Assembly: GCA_002168015.1 (NCBI GenBank)
Contig: NHCX01000047.1
Span: 3,563-14,020 of the forward strand
Length of the DNA: 10,458 bases
Reading direction: 5' to 3'
Origin: Verrucomicrobia bacterium TMED44
GTDB lineage: Bacteria > Verrucomicrobiota > Verrucomicrobiia > Opitutales > Seribacteraceae
Shown: in pieces, positions 7,052 through 10,458 of the stretch
Layout: each line of letters begins with the position of its first letter
How positions within the stretch are numbered: the first letter of the stretch is position 1
The notes under the pieces: generated by a model
The model's database searches: none
What the model saw: the letters and a program-made list of their open reading frames with translations, nothing else
Told to the model about the DNA's origin: nothing
Made by a program: the position numbers and the translations under genes

Positions 7052-7981
7052 CTATTCTTCCACCCCTAAAGTCGAATCTGCAATGGTAGCAAACGCTCCT
7101 GTACTGCTACCCCCTTCGCGAATTTTTCTCTTTTCAAAAAGGTCTTGTCCCTCAAGGGAGAACCTTGTGAAAGGAACAGCTTTTAAACGATTCTTTTTGA
7201 TCGGTTTTTTTGTTTCTTGGCAAACCCCAAAAGTTCCATCAAAAATACGGTCAATAGCGTCTTCAATTTCATTAAGGGCTTCCTGCTCGTTGGCTACCAT
7301 TGATAGGGCGACATCACGATCAAAAGTCTCAGTTCCTGCGTCACTTGAATTTAAAGAAAGTTCGCCGGAGGATTCCCTCGCTGAGGCACCAATTGTTTCA
7401 CTCGATCTTTCTCCAAGTGCACCTTTAAGCGACGATCTCAACTTCATCAAGTCCTCATAGTAAACCTGCCATTGCTTGGGAACTTTTGTGGGATCTCTCA
7501 TAGGTTTGGAAGGCACAGCAGTGATCCCTGTGCCAAATCCTAAAATATCATCTATGGATGCAGTTGTTAGTTTTTTTACTTTGGAGGAGGATTTTTTGGT
7601 AGAAGCCTTCTTTACAGTTTCTTTTTTAACCGCTTCGGCCTTATTTGCTTTCGAATCTTTAGCTTTGGTAGATAAAATACTCCTTACATCATCTAGTGTA
7701 AAAGCTTTGCTCTCTTTTTTTTGATTATCGTCGTTGATCCCCTTTTGAGCACTCTTTGATATAATTTCCCTCACCTTGCTATCAACTTCAGCCTCTTTGG
7801 GCTTTTTCTTAGGTGAACGCGTTTTTGCTTTCGAAACTGTAGAAGACGAATTTAGTTTTGCTTTACTCCTCATGGAAGAGTTATTCTTCGTTCCTTTGGT
7901 TGGAGATTTCGCCTTCTTTTTACTTTCTGAATCCGCCGTTTTAGATGCAGCTTTCGTCGTTTTTTTTCTTTTCGTTGTCAT
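7052..7981 (-). CDS. DksA/TraR-like protein with long Lys-rich N-terminus and degenerate zinc finger
   Basis: This 309-residue protein has two parts. Residues 1-140 are rich in Lys, Ser, Thr and Ala, resembling histone H1-type tails, and probably disordered. They are broken by one conserved-looking block, 'AFTLDDVRSIL' (93-103); a second, 'ASIDDILGFG' (141-150), follows. Residues 165-290 resemble DksA/TraR proteins, nearer the YteA-like branch: a coiled coil with 'ESSGELS' (203-209), the acidic tip 'DAGTETFDRDVALS' (214-227), 'DAIDRIFDGTFGVC' (241-254), 'KPIKKNRLKAVPFTRF' (259-274) and 'LEGQ'. DksA-type proteins enter the RNA polymerase secondary channel and alter initiation. The C4 zinc finger keeps one cysteine, C254; the other three ligand positions are occupied by other residues (CQET and SLEG instead of CxxC). 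It lies 14 bases after ileS and 16 before lspA, so the three are probably one transcript. The ATG at 7981 is the only near start and has no Shine-Dalgarno site. Family is fairly sure, role is inferred. Confidence 0.85.
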   Translation of the reverse strand: MTTKRKKTTKAASKTADSESKKKAKSPTKGTKNNSSMRSKAKLNSSSTVSKAKTRSPKKKPKEAEVDSKVREIISKSAQKGINDDNQKKESKAFTLDDVRSILSTKAKDSKANKAEAVKKETVKKASTKKSSSKVKKLTTASIDDILGFGTGITAVPSKPMRDPTKVPKQWQVYYEDLMKLRSSLKGALGERSSETIGASARESSGELSLNSSDAGTETFDRDVALSMVANEQEALNEIEDAIDRIFDGTFGVCQETKKPIKKNRLKAVPFTRFSLEGQDLFEKRKIREGGSSTGAFATIADSTLGVEE

Positions 7982-7995
7982 AGAATTATCAAGTT

Positions 7996-10458
7996 TTAAA
8001 AATTACTTTCAGCTAGAACTTTTGCACAGCGAGGAGATACGGCTCCCCAGTCTGCTACATCCACGAGTTCTGGCACCCAACGCCAACTTCGTGGGCAACG
8101 AACCCCTGGTGCATGATGAGCCGTAACTTTGATTTCATCATCGATGGCGGTTGGTTCCAAAATCACAGATGATACGATAAACAATTCGGGCAAGGTTTCA
8201 TGAGATCTATTTAGAACCTCCGCAATTGGATCCTTCGAGGAGTAGGTTAAAACGATTTCTGCTTCTAGAGACTGACCGATTACTTTAGAGGATCGTAGCG
8301 ACTCTAAAGCTTCGTTAATTTTTGATTCCTTAAGATCCAAAAGAATCTGTACATCTTGAGTCTTACTTACTTCAATCCATTCATTTCCAAACTCAGGCCA
8401 ATCTTGAAGAATTAAGAAGTCTTTGCCCAACTTTTCGTTCGTCTTGTGAAAAGACCATGCTTCATCCGCAGTAAAGGGAATAATTGGCCCTATTAAACAA
8501 ACAAAGGTCTCAAATATTTTATGCATTGCAGTTTGAGTTGACCTCCGACTCGGATCATTCGGATGAAGGGTGTAAAGCCTATCCTTTATAATATCGTGGT
8601 ATGTTGATGACAGCACACCCGAGCAGAACCTGTTAATTAATTGAACCACACGATGTAACTCGTAGTTGTCCATTGCATCTGTTATTTGATCAGAAAGTTC
8701 TGCAGTTTTAGATAATGCCCAACGGTCAATCATATCTAATTCTCCAATGGGCACAGCATTTTCATCCCATGAGAAATCATAGAGATTCCCAAGTTGAAAA
8801 CGAATTGTATTTCGAAGAGTTCGATAAGCACGCACAACTTGGTCAAGAATCTCATCCGACAAAGGAATATCTCTGCGAAAGTCTTCGGAACAAACCCACA
8901 ATCTCAATACATCGGCACCATATTTCGTTACATAAGAGTCTGCAGTTTGAGGTTTACCATCGCTCTTGGAGATTTTTCGCCCATCGCCGTCTACAACGAA
9001 ACCATGGGTCAAAATTCTTTTGTAAGGGGCTGAATCATAGGACGCCATACTTGTCCAAAGAGAACTCTGGAACCAGCCTCTATGTTGGTCACTCCCTTCA
9101 AGATAAAGATCAGCCGGCCATGATAAGTCTTGGTTACTTTTTAAAACAGAACGATGACTGCAACCAGAATCTATCCATACGTCGAGTGTATCAGTACCTT
9201 TAGTTAAAACTTTATGCTTCCACTCGGAATCTAACTCATAGCCATCAAGCAAAGATTTCTCATCTAATGAGAACCATATATCCGATCCTTCTGTTTCAAC
9301 ACGGGAGGCCAAAAAACGAATAAGCTCTGAATCAACTAGTGGGGTTCCTTCTTCGTCGAAGAAAACAGGAATAGGCACTCCCCATGATCTTTGTCGTGAA
9401 ATACACCAATCAGGACGGGACTCAAGAAAGCCTTTAATGCGATTTGCTCCCCAATCAGGAGTAAAGTTAACATCTTCCAACTTTTCGATGCAATTATTTC
9501 TCAAATTATCTTTATCCAGTGCAACAAACCATTGATCCATCGCCCGAAAAACCACAGGTGTTTTACTCCGCCAGCAATGGGGGTATTGATGGTGATGGCT
9601 TTGCTTGGCAAGTAATAGATTTCCCCTCTCCAAAATTTCGATAACCTTTTGATTAGCGGCGCAACCGTTAGACCGCTCCAATACGGACAAACCCGTTAGT
9701 TCCTCTGGGATAGAACCATCTGCCACATAACATCCTTTGTCATCCAGTGGACAATAAACTTCAATTCCATTGTCAAGACCTGTAAGGTAATCATCCAGAC
9801 CATGACCTGGGGCAATATGCACACAGCCTGTACCAGAATCCATGGTTACATATTCTGCAGATAAGATGGGACTAGACCTATCAATAAAAGGATGGATGCA
9901 TTCCTTTCCGACCAAGGAACTACCCTCTTGAGTATCCACAATCTCAAAATTCTCGAATTTACAAACCTCAGTGAATTGACCGATCAAAGATTCACCCACC
10001 CAATAGTGTTCGCGACCAACTTTTAATTTTGAATATTGTTCACGCGGATGCACAGCGACTGCCATGTTTGCGGGAAGCGTCCACGGAGTTGTGGTCCAGA
10101 TAACCATCGAAGTGCCAAGATCTTCCTTAATCCTAAAAGGCACATAAATCGAAGGGCTGACATGGTCCTGGTATTCGATTTCTGCTTCCGCAAGAGCAGT
10201 TGCACAAGGTATAGACCAATAGATAGGCTTTTTGCTTCTGTAAATCAGACCTCTATCAACAAAATCCGCAAAAGTTCTAAGAATTTCAGCCTCATAAGAG
10301 GGATTCATTGTACGATATTCTTTTTCCCAATCCGCCAACACTCCTAAGCGTTTGAACTGGGACCTTTGTGTATCAATATAACTTTTAGAGAACTCAGCAC
10401 AAGATTTCCTGAGACTCACATTATCGTACTCTATCTTTTTACTGCGCAGATTCTTAGT
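7996..10458 (-). CDS. ileS: Isoleucyl-tRNA synthetase, 5' end beyond the window
   Basis: IleRS charges tRNA-Ile with isoleucine and edits mischarged valine. The reading frame is open to the window edge; the GTG at 10419 is internal, since the 13 codons before it are open and about 100 residues carrying the HIGH motif are still missing. Counting from 10419, visible blocks are the editing-domain threonine-rich segment 'WTTTPWTLPAN' (108-118), 'GTGCVHIAPGHGLDDY' (196-211) with its tRNA-editing aspartate, 'WCISRQRSWGVPIP' (338-351), 'YLEGSDQHRGWFQSSL' (439-454), and the KMSKS loop as 'KISKS' (482-486, bases 8962-8976). The anticodon-binding helical domain follows. At the C-terminus is the tRNA-binding zinc knuckle characteristic of the bacterial IleRS1 type, but only two of four cysteines remain (CPRS at 775-778, SPRC at 795-798). 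It heads the visible part of the operon with the DksA-like gene and lspA. The promoter is outside the window. Confidence 0.97.
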   Translation of the reverse strand, partial: TKNLRSKKIEYDNVSLRKSCAEFSKSYIDTQRSQFKRLGVLADWEKEYRTMNPSYEAEILRTFADFVDRGLIYRSKKPIYWSIPCATALAEAEIEYQDHVSPSIYVPFRIKEDLGTSMVIWTTTPWTLPANMAVAVHPREQYSKLKVGREHYWVGESLIGQFTEVCKFENFEIVDTQEGSSLVGKECIHPFIDRSSPILSAEYVTMDSGTGCVHIAPGHGLDDYLTGLDNGIEVYCPLDDKGCYVADGSIPEELTGLSVLERSNGCAANQKVIEILERGNLLLAKQSHHHQYPHCWRSKTPVVFRAMDQWFVALDKDNLRNNCIEKLEDVNFTPDWGANRIKGFLESRPDWCISRQRSWGVPIPVFFDEEGTPLVDSELIRFLASRVETEGSDIWFSLDEKSLLDGYELDSEWKHKVLTKGTDTLDVWIDSGCSHRSVLKSNQDLSWPADLYLEGSDQHRGWFQSSLWTSMASYDSAPYKRILTHGFVVDGDGRKISKSDGKPQTADSYVTKYGADVLRLWVCSEDFRRDIPLSDEILDQVVRAYRTLRNTIRFQLGNLYDFSWDENAVPIGELDMIDRWALSKTAELSDQITDAMDNYELHRVVQLINRFCSGVLSSTYHDIIKDRLYTLHPNDPSRRSTQTAMHKIFETFVCLIGPIIPFTADEAWSFHKTNEKLGKDFLILQDWPEFGNEWIEVSKTQDVQILLDLKESKINEALESLRSSKVIGQSLEAEIVLTYSSKDPIAEVLNRSHETLPELFIVSSVILEPTAIDDEIKVTAHHAPGVRCPRSWRWVPELVDVADWGAVSPRCAKVLAESNF

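Noticed and set aside
7083..8126. Open frames on the plus strand opposite the DksA-like gene (7083-7460, 7476-7724, 7776-8126)
   Set aside because: They are antisense shadows. Their Phe/Leu/Ser-rich products mirror the Lys/Ala/Glu-rich codons of the real gene, and no family resemblance is seen.
8962..8976. KISKS instead of KMSKS in IleRS as a defect
   Set aside because: Ile for Met at the second position is an accepted variant in class I synthetases and the lysines and serines are intact.
8715..9203. Plus-strand open frame of 162 codons inside ileS
   Set aside because: It lies entirely antisense to conserved IleRS coding sequence, and its product shows no recognisable domain.
10417..10419. 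GTG at 10419 as the true ileS start
   Set aside because: The frame stays open to the window edge and the following sequence aligns with the middle of the catalytic domain, well after the HIGH motif. The gene is cut by the window, not truncated.

Overview
The window looks like a chromosomal, AT-rich stretch of a Gram-negative bacterium, most likely a verrucomicrobium (Opitutia-like). Three things point there: a secreted protein resembling the TIGR02597 family, which I know mainly from Verrucomicrobiota; an ileS - DksA/TraR-like - lspA gene order with a degenerate zinc finger in the middle gene; and genes for Kdo-containing LPS. This placement is inference from protein character and was not tested by a search. 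No mobile element, CRISPR array, tRNA or rRNA was seen, and the content is mostly housekeeping.

Layout. (1) Positions 1-172: AT-rich DNA with no gene and two small inverted repeats. (2) 173-2218, minus strand: a 681-residue exported protein of unknown function with beta-rich 'GxGY..P' modules. (3) 2219-2360: an intergenic stretch with a candidate promoter for that gene. (4) 2361-4273, minus strand: kdsB and an LptF/LptG-type permease overlapping by one base (TAATG), so Kdo activation and LPS export are translationally coupled. (5) 4274-4354: a divergent control region between kdsB and trpB. (6) 4355-6474, plus strand: trpB and a yicC-family gene overlapping by four bases (ATGA); no trpA is adjacent. 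(7) 6475-6498: a 24-base convergent gap without an obvious terminator. (8) 6499-10458, minus strand: a tight run of ileS (5' end beyond the window), a DksA/TraR-like gene with a long Lys/Ser/Thr-rich N-terminus, and lspA.

The minus-strand genes serve protein synthesis and the envelope: isoleucine charging, a probable RNA-polymerase-binding regulator, lipoprotein maturation, Kdo activation and LPS export. The plus-strand pair joins the last step of tryptophan synthesis to an RNA-decay factor.

No entirely new multi-gene system is visible. The points most worth a second look are: none of the seven start sites in the window has a GG-containing Shine-Dalgarno core; zinc ligands are lost in both the DksA-like protein and the C-terminal knuckle of IleRS; and the exported 681-residue protein has an unusual modular build.
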